Source of the DNA: Anaerolineales bacterium | GTDB lineage: Bacteria; Chloroflexota; Anaerolineae; Anaerolineales; Villigracilaceae | Length of the DNA stretch: 64,000 bases | Direction of reading: 5' to 3' | NCBI GenBank assembly: GCA_030583885.1 | Contig: CP129480.1 | Coordinates: forward strand, 3,040,714-3,104,713 | Shown: piece by piece, positions 15,969 through 24,973 of the stretch | Numbering within the stretch: the first letter of the stretch is position 1 | How the letters are laid out: each line of letters starts with the position of its first letter | Notes under the pieces: generated by a model | What the model saw: the letters and a program-made list of their open reading frames with translations, nothing else | Databases searched by the model: none | What the model was told of the DNA's origin: nothing | Program-made: the position numbers and the translations under genes

Positions 15969-16292
15969 AACGATTTTGGCTAACTCTTTGATCAAAGGCG
16001 GAAGTTTATTTTGAACCGTATCCCAAACCTGATTAATGTCCACTACATCATATTCGTGAACAACCAGATTTCTCATGCTGGTCATTTCACGCCACGGAAT
16101 TTGCGGGTGCTGATTCCGTGTTCCTTCTGAAACCCGCCGCGCGGCTTCACCGATTATTTCAATGCGCCGCACCACCGCATCCTGACATTGGATATCTTCA
16201 TAAAACTGATCCCAGGTTTTGCCGAAAACATAATCCAATGCAATTTTGGCAGATTCGAGAATATCAACCAAATACGTGTCATCCCGCGACAT
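15957..16292 (-). CDS. hepT: HepT-like ribonuclease toxin (DUF86)
   Basis: 111 aa. All-helical HEPN domain with the catalytic RxxxxH motif in SMRNLVVHEYDVVD and the conserved IEIIGEAARRVS helix. HepT toxins are RNases neutralised when MntA AMPylates them near the active site. The gene overlaps mntA by 14 nt and ends in its own terminator. Confidence 0.9.
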   Translation of the reverse strand: MSRDDTYLVDILESAKIALDYVFGKTWDQFYEDIQCQDAVVRRIEIIGEAARRVSEGTRNQHPQIPWREMTSMRNLVVHEYDVVDINQVWDTVQNKLPPLIKELAKIVPPE

Positions 16293-16596
16293 GGATCACC
16301 TGCGCCGAGTCGAGTATGTTCTTTCGTCTAATATAGTTGCGGCTGTTTTCCACACCGCGCTTGCTGACCAGATCCACTTCGCGCCCGAAAATGGCTTTCA
16401 ACTCTTCCTGCATGTGAACCATATCGAACAAGGTCACATGCGCCTGTGGCACAAACGTTACCAAAACATCCACATCGCTGTCGGGACGGAAATCAGCGCT
16501 TAAGGCTGAACCGAAAATGGCAAATTCTGAAACATTCCAGCGTTTGCAAAACTCGGCCAACTTTGTCTTGGGTATCTTGATCTTCAGTTTCTTCAT
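16279..16596 (-). CDS. mntA: MntA-type minimal nucleotidyltransferase antitoxin
   Basis: 105 aa. The minimal nucleotidyltransferase motif is complete: FAIFGSALSADFRPDSDVDVLV (GSx10DxD), with the third acidic residue in IFGREVDLVS. It is the AMP-transferring antitoxin of the HepT/MntA type VII pair encoded immediately downstream. Confidence 0.92.
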   Translation of the reverse strand: MKKLKIKIPKTKLAEFCKRWNVSEFAIFGSALSADFRPDSDVDVLVTFVPQAHVTLFDMVHMQEELKAIFGREVDLVSKRGVENSRNYIRRKNILDSAQVIHVAG

Positions 16597-16925
16597 GGTC
16601 TAATTATAGCAAACTTGAGCCTGAATTATTTTACAAAACTTCTGCAACGCATCCACGCGTTTCTCGCGTAGTGGACTTGCTTTGGGAAGCTGATTGTAAA
16701 TCGACCCCTCCCCAACCCTACCGCTCCGCTGCGGGTATACCCTGCGGGCACGATGTGCTTCGCGATCCCCTAACCCTAAAGGGTGCTTCGCGACGGGGAG
16801 GGAGCGCTTCCTCGCCAGCAGGCACTGCCTTCCCCCATTTGGGGGAAGGTGTCCCGCACAGCGGGACGGATGGGGGGCCACTTCAAACCCCTCCCCAGCC
16901 CTCCCCGAACGGGGAGGGAGCAGAC
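16597..16925. other. Repeat-filled gap upstream of mntA
   Basis: No gene is seen between mntA and the IS element. The stretch holds copy B of the 134-bp repeat, other GC-rich hairpins (CTCCCCGAACGGGGAG near 16905) and the insertion point of the IS3-family element. Confidence 0.65.
16772..16905. repeat. 134-bp interspersed repeat, copy B
   Basis: Second copy of the repeat at 15245-15378, same length and same internal palindromes. The two copies flank the DUF7662 and MntA-HepT genes in direct orientation, so recombination between them could delete that 1.5-kb block. Confidence 0.85.
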
Positions 16926-16953
16926 TGATCTTGCCCCGGTTTAATAGACACAA

Positions 16954-17814
16954 TTAAAGTCCAGATTGTTGCTCAAACTCAACCGGGCTGAGGTAGCCAA
17001 GTGAAGAGTGCAAGCGTTGGCGATTGTACCAAACCTCAATGTATTCAAAAATCGTTGTTCGAGCTACTGCTTGCGTTGCAAATTGAGAGGTCACACACTC
17101 CACCTTGAGGGTAGCAAAGAAACTTTCTGCCACCGCATTGTCATAACAATTTCCAACTCGGCTCATACTCGCCTGAATATGTGCATCTGCTAAACTGCTT
17201 TGATAAGCGGCACTGGTATATTGACTGCCTTGATCGGAATGATGTAACAGGCTTGCCTGCGGTTGTCGTCCTTGTAAAGCCATGTCCAGGGCTGCCTCGA
17301 CAAGGGTTGCATCCATTTGTGCAGCCATCGCCCAGCCTACTACTTTTCGTGAAAACAAATCCAGAACCACTGCTAAATATAACCAACCTTCCGCGGTATC
17401 AATGTAGGTGAAATCGCTCACCCATTTCTGGTTTGCCGCGCTGGCAGAAAAATCCTGGTTCAGATAATTCGGTGCTGGGATCACACCTGGCTGGCGCTGC
17501 GTAGTTATGGGACGCCAGCGCCTTCGTTTTTGAGGGCGAATTCCTTCTCTCCGCATCAAACGTGCGACTCGATGTCGTCCACAGGCGAACCCTCTGCGTT
17601 GTAGACCCGCCTGGATGCGCGGACTGCCATAGGTCTCGCGACTCAGTTTGTATTCTGCCCGGATCTGCTCCACCAGAATCCGATTCTCCACCTCTCGCGG
17701 ACCGACTGCTTCTGGCTGCCAGGCATAGTACCCACTTCGCGTCACACCCAATACCTGGCACATCCGCTTGACGCTATACTCCTGGCAATGCTCCCGAATG
17801 AATTTGTATCTCAT
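16954..17814 (-). CDS. IS3-family transposase OrfB (integrase core)
   Basis: 286 aa. HTH_21 region (YSVKRMCQVLGVTRSGYYAW) followed by a DDE integrase core: WVSDFTYIDT (D), LLHHSDQGSQYTS (D), NAVAESFFATLKVE (E). It catalyses transposition, normally as the OrfAB fusion. Its frame is -1 relative to orfA. It can start at ATG 17814 overlapping the orfA stop, or be reached by -1 slippage on an A8 run near 17840-17847. Confidence 0.95.
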   Translation of the reverse strand: MRYKFIREHCQEYSVKRMCQVLGVTRSGYYAWQPEAVGPREVENRILVEQIRAEYKLSRETYGSPRIQAGLQRRGFACGRHRVARLMRREGIRPQKRRRWRPITTQRQPGVIPAPNYLNQDFSASAANQKWVSDFTYIDTAEGWLYLAVVLDLFSRKVVGWAMAAQMDATLVEAALDMALQGRQPQASLLHHSDQGSQYTSAAYQSSLADAHIQASMSRVGNCYDNAVAESFFATLKVECVTSQFATQAVARTTIFEYIEVWYNRQRLHSSLGYLSPVEFEQQSGL

Positions 17815-18125
17815 TGGTTTTCCCGGGAGAAAATGTTGATTGTTTTTTTTAGGATCTCGCGCTCTTCTTCCACTTCTGCCAACCGTCGTTGCAAGCGTTT
17901 GATCTCACGCTTGGCAGCTTCAAAGTCACTAACTTCCAAGTGCATTGGGTTTGTCCCTTGGGATATCACTTGGTATCGATCGCGCCATTTCACCAGCAGT
18001 CCGGGCGTGATCCCCAAATCGCGTTCAATTTGCCCGGCACTCTTTCCGCTGCTCTTCAAAAGTTCCAGAGCCTCTAATTTGAACTCTTCGGTGTACTTCC
18101 GATACCTTGTTTTCTTTTCGTCCAT
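17811..18125 (-). CDS. IS3-family transposase OrfA (helix-turn-helix)
   Basis: 104 aa. Basic HTH domain (YTEEFKLEALELLKSSG, SAGQIERDLGITPGLL) and a C-terminal leucine-zipper helix (EIKRLQRRLAEVEEEREIL). It binds the IS ends. AGGAG lies 7 nt before ATG 18125; the TTG at 18146 is less likely. The CTAAAAAAAACAA stretch near its end gives a plausible -1 frameshift site, and the -1 frame is open into orfB. Confidence 0.92.
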   Translation of the reverse strand: MDEKKTRYRKYTEEFKLEALELLKSSGKSAGQIERDLGITPGLLVKWRDRYQVISQGTNPMHLEVSDFEAAKREIKRLQRRLAEVEEEREILKKTINIFSRENQ

Positions 18126-18291
18126 GATCCTGCTCCTGTTTTCCAAGTCTACTGGATCCAGACATTTTTTGTGTCCACTTTTTTAGGACAAGATCAGACT
18201 CCCCTCTCCTTTAGGAGAGGGGTTGGGGGTGAGGTCCCCCTTTCTCTCAATCTTCACCTTCGGCAGTTGACCGACCAACTCCACCATCTGT

Positions 18292-19098
18292 TCACGGATA
18301 AGTAACCGCCAGTGGACAATAGGCGCTGATACCATCGATATTTTCTGCGCTGTATAGCTTTAATTGTCCAACTTCCTCAGTCAGGGTATATTGGAAATAA
18401 ACGGGCGTAATATCTTCTAAGGGTTGAAGTCCTCTTAAGAAATAATTTAGTTCTGCATCAATAATATTTGAACCACAATCGTACAATTTATAGTGAACTT
18501 GCAAATCCCACCAATAATTTTTATAAGTTTCGAAATTACACTGATCACTGGGATTGCACTGCAACTTTCTTGTCATAAGACCCCATGCTCTTGAAAGATC
18601 GTTGTCAATTGCCGCGTTATTTATGTATTGATAGTATTGATCCATGACTTGAATTGCAGGCGACAAAGTGTTCTCCGTCGGGGGTGTTGTGATTGTCTGG
18701 GCGTCCGAAGGGGTTAATCTAATATCTTCCAAATTGGTGCTTTCTGCCGAGATCGTTATATGCCTTGTATATGGCTGATAATTTTCAGCATCAACCCAAA
18801 TTTGACCGCTTATTTTCGATTCGATTTCAACCTCGAATCGATAAATTCCCTCCGAGTCGGTGTAAACAACAGGCGGGACATCTTTGAAGTTCAAAGTTAT
18901 TTTTGCGTTTGAAACAGGTTGCAGTGTATTTATATCAATGACACGACCAAAATACTCGGTGATCTGATCAGTCGGATTTCGAATACTTTGCCAGTAGTTT
19001 GTAAATATCACCCCGAATAGTCCGAGGGTGGCGGCAATGATTATGCCTACCCTAGCAATTTTTGCAGATGTAACAGCTGCTGGCTCTTTTTTTGCCAT
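18292..19098 (-). CDS. Membrane-anchored protein with carboxypeptidase-regulatory-like domain
   Basis: 268 aa. A short cytoplasmic N-terminus is followed by one membrane helix (VGIIIAATLGLFGVIFTNYW). Then comes a beta-sandwich domain of the CarboxypepD_reg type (FGRVIDINTLQPVSNAKITL; GIYRFEVEIES). The C-terminal ~120 residues resemble an NTF2-like fold (YYQYINNAAIDNDLSRAWGLM). Only one TM segment, so the bulk is extracytoplasmic. The start at 19098 is supported by AGAAGGAG. It is lower in GC than its neighbours and adjoins the restriction locus, but function and link to restriction are unknown. Confidence 0.7.
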   Translation of the reverse strand: MAKKEPAAVTSAKIARVGIIIAATLGLFGVIFTNYWQSIRNPTDQITEYFGRVIDINTLQPVSNAKITLNFKDVPPVVYTDSEGIYRFEVEIESKISGQIWVDAENYQPYTRHITISAESTNLEDIRLTPSDAQTITTPPTENTLSPAIQVMDQYYQYINNAAIDNDLSRAWGLMTRKLQCNPSDQCNFETYKNYWWDLQVHYKLYDCGSNIIDAELNYFLRGLQPLEDITPVYFQYTLTEEVGQLKLYSAENIDGISAYCPLAVTYP

Positions 19099-19171
19099 AC
19101 TTTCTCCTTCTCTACTCAAACTTCATCCTCGGCAATATGACGGCATGAAACACGGAATATTGTTTTGCTTC

Positions 19172-21763
19172 TTACAAAACCAAATCCAGACTTTCCTTGA
19201 ACAAATTCTCATTCTCGTTGTCGTAAAAAGGTACGCCAATGAGACGGTATTTCGATTTACCAGCCAATGTCAACACCTTGTTTCCGAACTCTTCTGTAAT
19301 TTCCTTCAAGAATGTTTCCTTCCATTTATCATGTTCCTTTAGGAATTTACCCTTTGGCTCGATAAATAATTGATAGGTGAGCATGTTGCCGCTTTTTTCC
19401 TTTAGAAACAGGACAAAATCGGGCTGGAAGGGTCGCCCTTTTGCAAAGTCGTAGATGGCGAAATGTCCCTCGTTGCGGACAAGGTACATCTCTTCGTATT
19501 TTTTTTGCAATGTATCCATGAACCTGTCCAGCATGCGGACAAAGTCTTTTTCTTCGCTGGTGCCGTAGACCGTGTTGAAGGCGAACCAATCTCTTGAGGA
19601 TACGAAATGCTCGAACTGGTCTTCGTCTTTGATGCGATCATTATTCTTGTCGAATTTCAGGACTTTATCCTTGAAGATATCGCGCACCCATTCCTTTGTA
19701 AATTCCTTGGAGCCGCGAAAATCGGTGATTTGCTGGCGGACTTCGGCTTCCACTTCGCCAAGCAAGCCCATGACCGCGTAGAGTTTTTCAGCCCTGTTTT
19801 CTTCAAATTGATACAAGTTGCCTTCAAAGGTGATTTCCAACCCGCCGAGATATTGCTCCGATTGTATGAACTGATTCATGGTTTTGACATGCGGAAAATA
19901 ATGATTGACGTTTTCGAACGTGAAAAATGGATTTCTGGCAAGCGCGGACTGAATAACGTTCTTTTCGATCTCTGACAGTTTTACGTCACGCCGCGTTTCA
20001 TCGGATACAACAACTTTTTGTTTCCCTTCCACCAGGAGCGCGCTCGAACCGCCATGACCTGTGGCAATGGCGTGGACGTAATTTCTCCTTTTCACGCCCA
20101 GATCTGCAAACGATTTGACATATTGGTAATCGTTTTCCAGTTTGCCGTTGACGTAGACCAGCCCGTATTTGTAGAAATCGGTTTTCTTGAATTTATCCTT
20201 CAATGTGAGTTTTCGCTCGACGGTGTGTTCATCCATCATGCCTTGCTCGACCAGAGCCTTGCGGATTTCGTAGATATATTTCGGGTTGTTGATGCTGTGA
20301 TAATGCAATTCCTCGATAACCCGCAATTCGTGTTCAATGTCGCCGTCGAATTTACGGCGAAAGCGGTCATTGTTTTCGGGCAATACGAACGGGAAATATC
20401 TTGCCCCGCGCCCGATCAGTTGCGCTTCGGAAACGGTTGTATTCCCGACAAAGCCGCTTCTTGAGTCTCTTGTTTCGTAACAGCGGACAATGTCGAACAG
20501 GTTCAGCACATCCCAGCCTTCATTGAGTTTTTGCACGGCAAAGATGGCGCGGATATGGTTGTTCCTGTCTTCCAGTGTGTTGACAAGGATTTGATAATTC
20601 TCTTTTTCCTTCTCGTCGTTGACCGAGAGACAGAAATCTTCATGGAACTCGCGTTTCAAGCGTTCTGCCAATTGCTGATCGCTGATCTTGCTACCATCGA
20701 AGAAGTGAAAGGCGCGCTGGACGATCTCCACGTCCGACATTCGGATTTTGGTGATTTGCTTTGCAGTCAGACCTTCGATCAGTTTGTGGAAGTTGGCTTT
20801 GTTTTCCTGCGATTGCGCAATTGTTTTCTGCGCTTTCAGCAAAATGACGGGTTTCAGGTTGACGCGGTGCTTTGCCGCCACTTCCTGTTTGTATTGACTC
20901 AGGATAAGGGCTTGCAAGATGCGCTCGTTCAGGTCGAAGTCCGAATAGACCAGTGTGACATCCTTCGAGAATTTGTCGTTTCGGAATTCGGGCAGGTCGT
21001 AACGGAAGATGACCATGTTCCGGTACTTCTCCACCATCGCGGGGGTCTGATAATCGTGCGTGGCGGTAAACTCCAGCAGGAGGTTTTCGGGATTTTGTTG
21101 GAAGATGCCCTCCACTGTGTTTTCCCAGTTGGCAACATCGATGGCTTGAATATCCCCGCCGTTGTTCTTTGCCTTGGTTTGCACGTTCATGTGATGGGCT
21201 TCATCGGCGATCAGCACGATTCTGTGCTTGCGGAAATCTTCGAAGGTAAGCGAATTTTCTTTTTCGTTGGTCAGGTCGGAATGGAGTTTTTGAATCGTCG
21301 TGAAGCAAATGTTGATGTCATTTGCGTTGACCGCTTCGAAGTTCTCCACCGCAGACACACGCACGCGGCGGTTTCCGATATTGATGTCTGGATTGAAGAG
21401 AAATTTGATGGAGGCGGGGTTGAGGAAGTTGTCCTTCGTCTTTTCGATAATGTTGGTCGAGTTGACGAAGAACAGGAAATTTCGATAGCCCTGCTCGTAG
21501 AGATATAGGATCGCGCCCGCCATGATGAGCGTCTTGCCGCTGCCCGTTGCCATGTTGAACAGGAAATGCAGGGGATAAGTTTTGTTGGGGAAGTCGTTTT
21601 TGTGGCAATGGAAGAAACGCGCAAAGGCTTCGACCTGATACGGGCGTAGTTCGTAGCGCGGATTCAGGTTTCTGGCAACTGAATCGGGCATGGTTTTGGG
21701 CAAATTACCCCAGTTTGAGAGCGTATTCAGGTCTTCGTAGAGAAATTTCGCACCAGAATCCAT
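19172..21763 (-). CDS. Type III restriction enzyme, Res (helicase-nuclease) subunit
   Basis: 863 aa. SF2 helicase: motif I MATGSGKTLIMAGAIL near residue 70, motif II LIADEAHHM near 190, and the conserved LNEGWDVLNLFDIVRC block. A PD-(D/E)XK nuclease is visible near the C-terminus (PFQPDFVLFLKEK ... FIEPKG). With the Mod protein it forms the ATP-dependent type III endonuclease that cuts about 25-27 bp from its site. AGGAA lies 8 nt before ATG 21763, which I prefer to an in-frame start at 21823. It is downstream of mod and the DUF3800 gene. Confidence 0.9.
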   Translation of the reverse strand: MDSGAKFLYEDLNTLSNWGNLPKTMPDSVARNLNPRYELRPYQVEAFARFFHCHKNDFPNKTYPLHFLFNMATGSGKTLIMAGAILYLYEQGYRNFLFFVNSTNIIEKTKDNFLNPASIKFLFNPDINIGNRRVRVSAVENFEAVNANDINICFTTIQKLHSDLTNEKENSLTFEDFRKHRIVLIADEAHHMNVQTKAKNNGGDIQAIDVANWENTVEGIFQQNPENLLLEFTATHDYQTPAMVEKYRNMVIFRYDLPEFRNDKFSKDVTLVYSDFDLNERILQALILSQYKQEVAAKHRVNLKPVILLKAQKTIAQSQENKANFHKLIEGLTAKQITKIRMSDVEIVQRAFHFFDGSKISDQQLAERLKREFHEDFCLSVNDEKEKENYQILVNTLEDRNNHIRAIFAVQKLNEGWDVLNLFDIVRCYETRDSRSGFVGNTTVSEAQLIGRGARYFPFVLPENNDRFRRKFDGDIEHELRVIEELHYHSINNPKYIYEIRKALVEQGMMDEHTVERKLTLKDKFKKTDFYKYGLVYVNGKLENDYQYVKSFADLGVKRRNYVHAIATGHGGSSALLVEGKQKVVVSDETRRDVKLSEIEKNVIQSALARNPFFTFENVNHYFPHVKTMNQFIQSEQYLGGLEITFEGNLYQFEENRAEKLYAVMGLLGEVEAEVRQQITDFRGSKEFTKEWVRDIFKDKVLKFDKNNDRIKDEDQFEHFVSSRDWFAFNTVYGTSEEKDFVRMLDRFMDTLQKKYEEMYLVRNEGHFAIYDFAKGRPFQPDFVLFLKEKSGNMLTYQLFIEPKGKFLKEHDKWKETFLKEITEEFGNKVLTLAGKSKYRLIGVPFYDNENENLFKESLDLVL

Positions 21764-21857
21764 CTTGAAAATTCCTATCGTTGGGTTATAATATAGTTGC
21801 CAGCGGACAAAATTCGGCTCCATGCCGTGTGGTTACAGGACTACGGTCACTGCAACC

Positions 21858-22727
21858 CTATATCCCTGGCATTTTATTTTGTTTGCGCCATTCCAAAGCC
21901 GCCGTGGTGAGCGGCTTTTTTTGTGTGTAATACACGCCGTAGCCGGCCTCGCGTTTATCGTCAATGTCCTGTACAAGATGGACTGATTTCCAGAGGTAAT
22001 TCAAATAGCGGTCTTCCCCTTTTTCGTACATACGCTGTAACGCCCATGTGAAGTAATCCGCCGCCTGCAAACCAGCATGGACAACGGGAGTGGATGAAAG
22101 TATATGAGTCGGCGCATTGGCGAATATGCCCCATTGTTGGGCAAAACGTTCGCGCGCCGTTTCGATTGCCGCTTGCAGGGCGGACGTGCGGTCGGACGCG
22201 CCCCTGGTGGCAAACACGATCTCGTACCCGCCGTCCTTGTGCAGCAGATTCTTGAACAAACGCCGAGTCAAATAGTCATACAATTCGTTGGGGTGGTAAC
22301 GATAACCGGGGTTGCGCACATTCTGCTGGCGGACATAATCCAATACGCTCCACTTATCCGTCACAACCGCAAAGTAACGCAATCCTTCGATTTCGCGCAG
22401 AAGCGCAAGCACTTCGCGCCGTATTTCCGGCAGGTCGTCTTTAGCGTGGAAAGCCAGGGCGGTCTTTCCAGCCTGTGGCTGCATGGAAGGCACGTTATTG
22501 AAATATGGATCACTCATCAATCGCGCCCGCAGGTCGTCGAGACGCTGTTTCAGGCTCACAGGGTCGGCAATGTCCAACAAGCCGAGCATGAAGAAACGGG
22601 AACAACCCTCTGTATCGATGATGACTTTGCCTCTGCTGGCAAAAAGCGTGCTGTCGCCGCCTTCATCAACAAAATAGTGACGGGTGGTGGCTGCGCTTTT
22701 ATTTTGGGAGCGCGCGTTCTTAGCCAT
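21858..22727 (-). CDS. DUF3800 protein within the type III R-M locus
   Basis: 289 aa. DUF3800 signatures are the RNase-H-like YFVDEGGD at the N-terminus and LQAADYFTWALQRMYE near the C-terminus, with D and E/D residues placed as potential metal ligands. The family is of unknown function but recurs in defence loci. The start codon overlaps the mod stop, so it is translationally coupled; it ends 94 nt before the res start. It may be an accessory nuclease or immunity component (inference). Confidence 0.82.
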   Translation of the reverse strand: MAKNARSQNKSAATTRHYFVDEGGDSTLFASRGKVIIDTEGCSRFFMLGLLDIADPVSLKQRLDDLRARLMSDPYFNNVPSMQPQAGKTALAFHAKDDLPEIRREVLALLREIEGLRYFAVVTDKWSVLDYVRQQNVRNPGYRYHPNELYDYLTRRLFKNLLHKDGGYEIVFATRGASDRTSALQAAIETARERFAQQWGIFANAPTHILSSTPVVHAGLQAADYFTWALQRMYEKGEDRYLNYLWKSVHLVQDIDDKREAGYGVYYTQKKPLTTAALEWRKQNKMPGI

Positions 22728-24636
22728 AAAACTTCCTGTTCAATTCCTTGTCTTCCTTGCTGACCTTGAACAGCGCATCGTCAATCTCGGAATAATTGAC
22801 GTACAACTGGTTCTTGTCGAGCAGGGCTGCCAGCAGGTGTTTTTGTTTTTCGAATCCTTTTTCTTCTTTGCCTAAGGCTTCAAAATCTTTCGCCGCTTCT
22901 TCGGGCATTTCAGGGTTGACGTACCAATTCAGGAACGAACCTTCTGCCATTTCATTCCAGATTTTCAGCAGTTCCTTGCTGTTTTTAGCTGCCTGAATGT
23001 GCTCCATGAAGGCTTCGTTGTATTTCATCAACTCGCAATATATGAATTCGCCAGTTTTGTTTTGTTCTACAACCTTTTTGATTCTTTCTCGTGTAACTGT
23101 TTCAACATACTGCATTTGTTCGCAAATTATGAAGTTTCTACTACCGCCGTCTTTATTTAATTCCAAAACGGCATGAGCAGTTGTTCCGCTACCACCGAAG
23201 AAGTCCAAAATTATTGCGTTTTTGTCGCTTGCCGTAACTGCATACAAACAGTCATAAACATTCCATAGTGATTTTGGAAAATCAAACGGCGAATTGGGAA
23301 CAAGCGACTTCACGATTTGAGTGCCGTATACATTTGCATCATATCTGCTGTCTTCCCATACGGTACGATAAACCCCAAAGTCTTTTCCTAATTCAATTTC
23401 ATAGCCTGTCTTGGTCTTCTTTGCTCTCAATAGGTGTTTGATTTCTTCAACACTCTGGCGAGCATATCTCCATTTTCTTTCTACTCCATCTTTGTCAATT
23501 GGGTAAGCATAATACTTCTTTCCATGGGGAACTGTTTGGGTGGGTGGATGCTCTGTGTCTTCGGTTACTTCGCCAAACCCAACTATTTCATCGTTTTCAA
23601 CAATTACGGGATAAAAGCAGTTTTTAGCATCAGTGCGTAGTGACTCGCCTCCCCAATTTCTCAGCGGAGACCAGTCAATATCTTCTAGATTGATTTTTCT
23701 GTTGCCGATGATTTTCTTGCCTTGCGGAATTACAAAAAAAGCATACTCATGTGTGTACGAAAAATTCGTTCCTTGAACACCGCGTGGATTGTGAACGATT
23801 GTTATGCAATGAATTTCATATTCACTGAATATCTCATTGAGCATAACGCCTAGGTAAAATATTTCGTTGTCGTCAATCGCTACAATAAGCGCACCGTCTT
23901 TTGTTAATAACTCTTTCGCTACTTCCAATCTGTTCTTCATGAACGTAAGCCAAGTAGAGTGATTGAAATTATTATTGTAGGCAAAGGTGTTTGATTTGCT
24001 GTCAGGATTATACGGCGGGTCAATATAGATCAGCTTCACCTGTCCGCGAAACTGGGTTTTGAGCGTGTGCAGGGCAAGCAGGTTGTTGCCTTTGAGGATC
24101 AGGTTTTCACGGATGACACCATTTTCATCACGCTTGAAGTCCTTGACCTTCTCTTTGCCTTTGGTGGTGTAGCGTGTGAAGTTCGTCAATACCTTGGGGT
24201 CGAGCAGGCGGTTGATCTCATCCTGCGCCAGCACTTCGTTGAAGAAGATTTCTTTGCGTTTTTCTTCTTCCTTCGTTTGCCCGCCTTCGAGTATCGTGTC
24301 CTTGTAGGGCCATACCAGCGCCACCTCGCCGCGCTCGCGCAAATATTTGCCGTCTATGGTCAGTCCGATGCGGTTTTTGAAGCGTGTGTAGGAATTATCC
24401 AGAAAGTTCTTTTGGGAGATGTAATCAAGGAAGGTGTTGACGTTGAAAATCCAGTGGTTTTCTATCTCGTCGAAGAACTTGGCTTTGATATCTTCCTCCG
24501 AAAGCAGTAACTTTACAAGGTCGCGGTCCATCTTCCAGGCGCGGTCTTGCACGGCGGCAAGCAGAAGTTCGCCGTCGTCATCCACAAAGGCTTTGTTGGT
24601 CTTGAGAAGTTCTATAAGTTTTGCATTGAAGGACAT
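22720..24636 (-). CDS. Type III DNA adenine methyltransferase, Mod subunit
   Basis: 638 aa. Beta-class amino methyltransferase order: IYIDPPYNPDSKSNTFAYN (motif IV) precedes ILDFFGGSGTTAHAV (motif I). The middle variable region is the likely target-recognition domain. It methylates adenine on one strand of an asymmetric site and also directs Res. AAGGGAG lies before ATG 24636; an in-frame ATG at 24663 lacks a good SD. It overlaps the DUF3800 start, giving a mod-DUF3800-res operon. Confidence 0.92.
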   Translation of the reverse strand: MSFNAKLIELLKTNKAFVDDDGELLLAAVQDRAWKMDRDLVKLLLSEEDIKAKFFDEIENHWIFNVNTFLDYISQKNFLDNSYTRFKNRIGLTIDGKYLRERGEVALVWPYKDTILEGGQTKEEEKRKEIFFNEVLAQDEINRLLDPKVLTNFTRYTTKGKEKVKDFKRDENGVIRENLILKGNNLLALHTLKTQFRGQVKLIYIDPPYNPDSKSNTFAYNNNFNHSTWLTFMKNRLEVAKELLTKDGALIVAIDDNEIFYLGVMLNEIFSEYEIHCITIVHNPRGVQGTNFSYTHEYAFFVIPQGKKIIGNRKINLEDIDWSPLRNWGGESLRTDAKNCFYPVIVENDEIVGFGEVTEDTEHPPTQTVPHGKKYYAYPIDKDGVERKWRYARQSVEEIKHLLRAKKTKTGYEIELGKDFGVYRTVWEDSRYDANVYGTQIVKSLVPNSPFDFPKSLWNVYDCLYAVTASDKNAIILDFFGGSGTTAHAVLELNKDGGSRNFIICEQMQYVETVTRERIKKVVEQNKTGEFIYCELMKYNEAFMEHIQAAKNSKELLKIWNEMAEGSFLNWYVNPEMPEEAAKDFEALGKEEKGFEKQKHLLAALLDKNQLYVNYSEIDDALFKVSKEDKELNRKFYG

Positions 24637-24712
24637 TAGATACTCCCTTGATATTTCCCCCAAGTATACCGCGCCGCCTGCGGGCTAATCGCTAAAAGCT
24701 AAAATTCCCCCC

Positions 24713-24742
24713 TTGACTTTAGAACAAATGTTCTATTATACT
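24713..24742 (+). promoter_or_regulatory. SigA-type promoter with LexA-like (SOS) box in the spacer
   Basis: -35 TTGACT (24713-24718), 18-nt spacer, -10 TATACT (24737-24742). The spacer is almost entirely the palindrome TAGAACAAATGTTCTA (24720-24735), a GAAC-N4-GTTC box as bound by Gram-positive-type LexA, and as I recall also reported for Chloroflexi. A repressor here would block RNA polymerase directly. Confidence 0.75.
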
Positions 24743-24807
24743 GTGCCGCACGTCAACGGCGCGGCCGCCCAGTCCCCCATAGGTGGCATGCCCCCCCTGC
24801 GAAGCGT

Positions 24808-24851
24808 GTACGAAGGAAGTACGAAGGATGTGCAAAGGATGTACGAAGGCA
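24808..24851 (+). repeat. Four tandem 11-bp repeats
   Basis: Consensus GTACGAAGGAT, units at 24808, 24819, 24830 and 24841 with 1-3 changes. The period is about one helical turn. They lie in the 5' untranslated leader between the LexA-like promoter and the 189-aa gene. Confidence 0.85.
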
Positions 24852-24973
24852 ATTCTTCGCGTGCCCAGGCAGGCACCCCCCACCGGCAGCCGTCCCGCTT
24901 CCCCGCTTCGCTCCCTGTCCATGCCGGCCGCCCCGCCGTCCCTTTTTAACAGCCATATCCAAAGGAGGAACCC

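Larger units (their letters stand above)
16926..18196 (-). mobile_element. IS3-family (IS150-like) insertion sequence, complete
   Basis: 1271 bp bounded by imperfect inverted repeats starting TGATCTTG at both ends (left TGATCTTGCCCCGG, right TGATCTTGTCCTAA) and flanked by the 3-bp target duplication GAC (16923-16925 and 18197-18199). It contains orfA and orfB. It sits in a repeat-rich intergenic region, apparently between two GC-rich hairpins. Intact ORFs, ends and target duplication suggest recent or active transposition. Confidence 0.92.
24637..24973. other. Divergent intergenic region between mod and the 189-aa gene
   Basis: 337 bp holding a strong plus-strand promoter with a LexA-like palindrome, a minus-strand TATACT (24668-24663) that may serve mod, and four 11-bp direct repeats in the untranslated leader of the plus-strand gene. 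Short open frames across it have no supporting features. Confidence 0.6.

Noticed and set aside
20531..21508. 325-codon plus-strand open frame opposite res
   Set aside because: Antisense to the helicase motifs of Res; no family pattern and no promoter.
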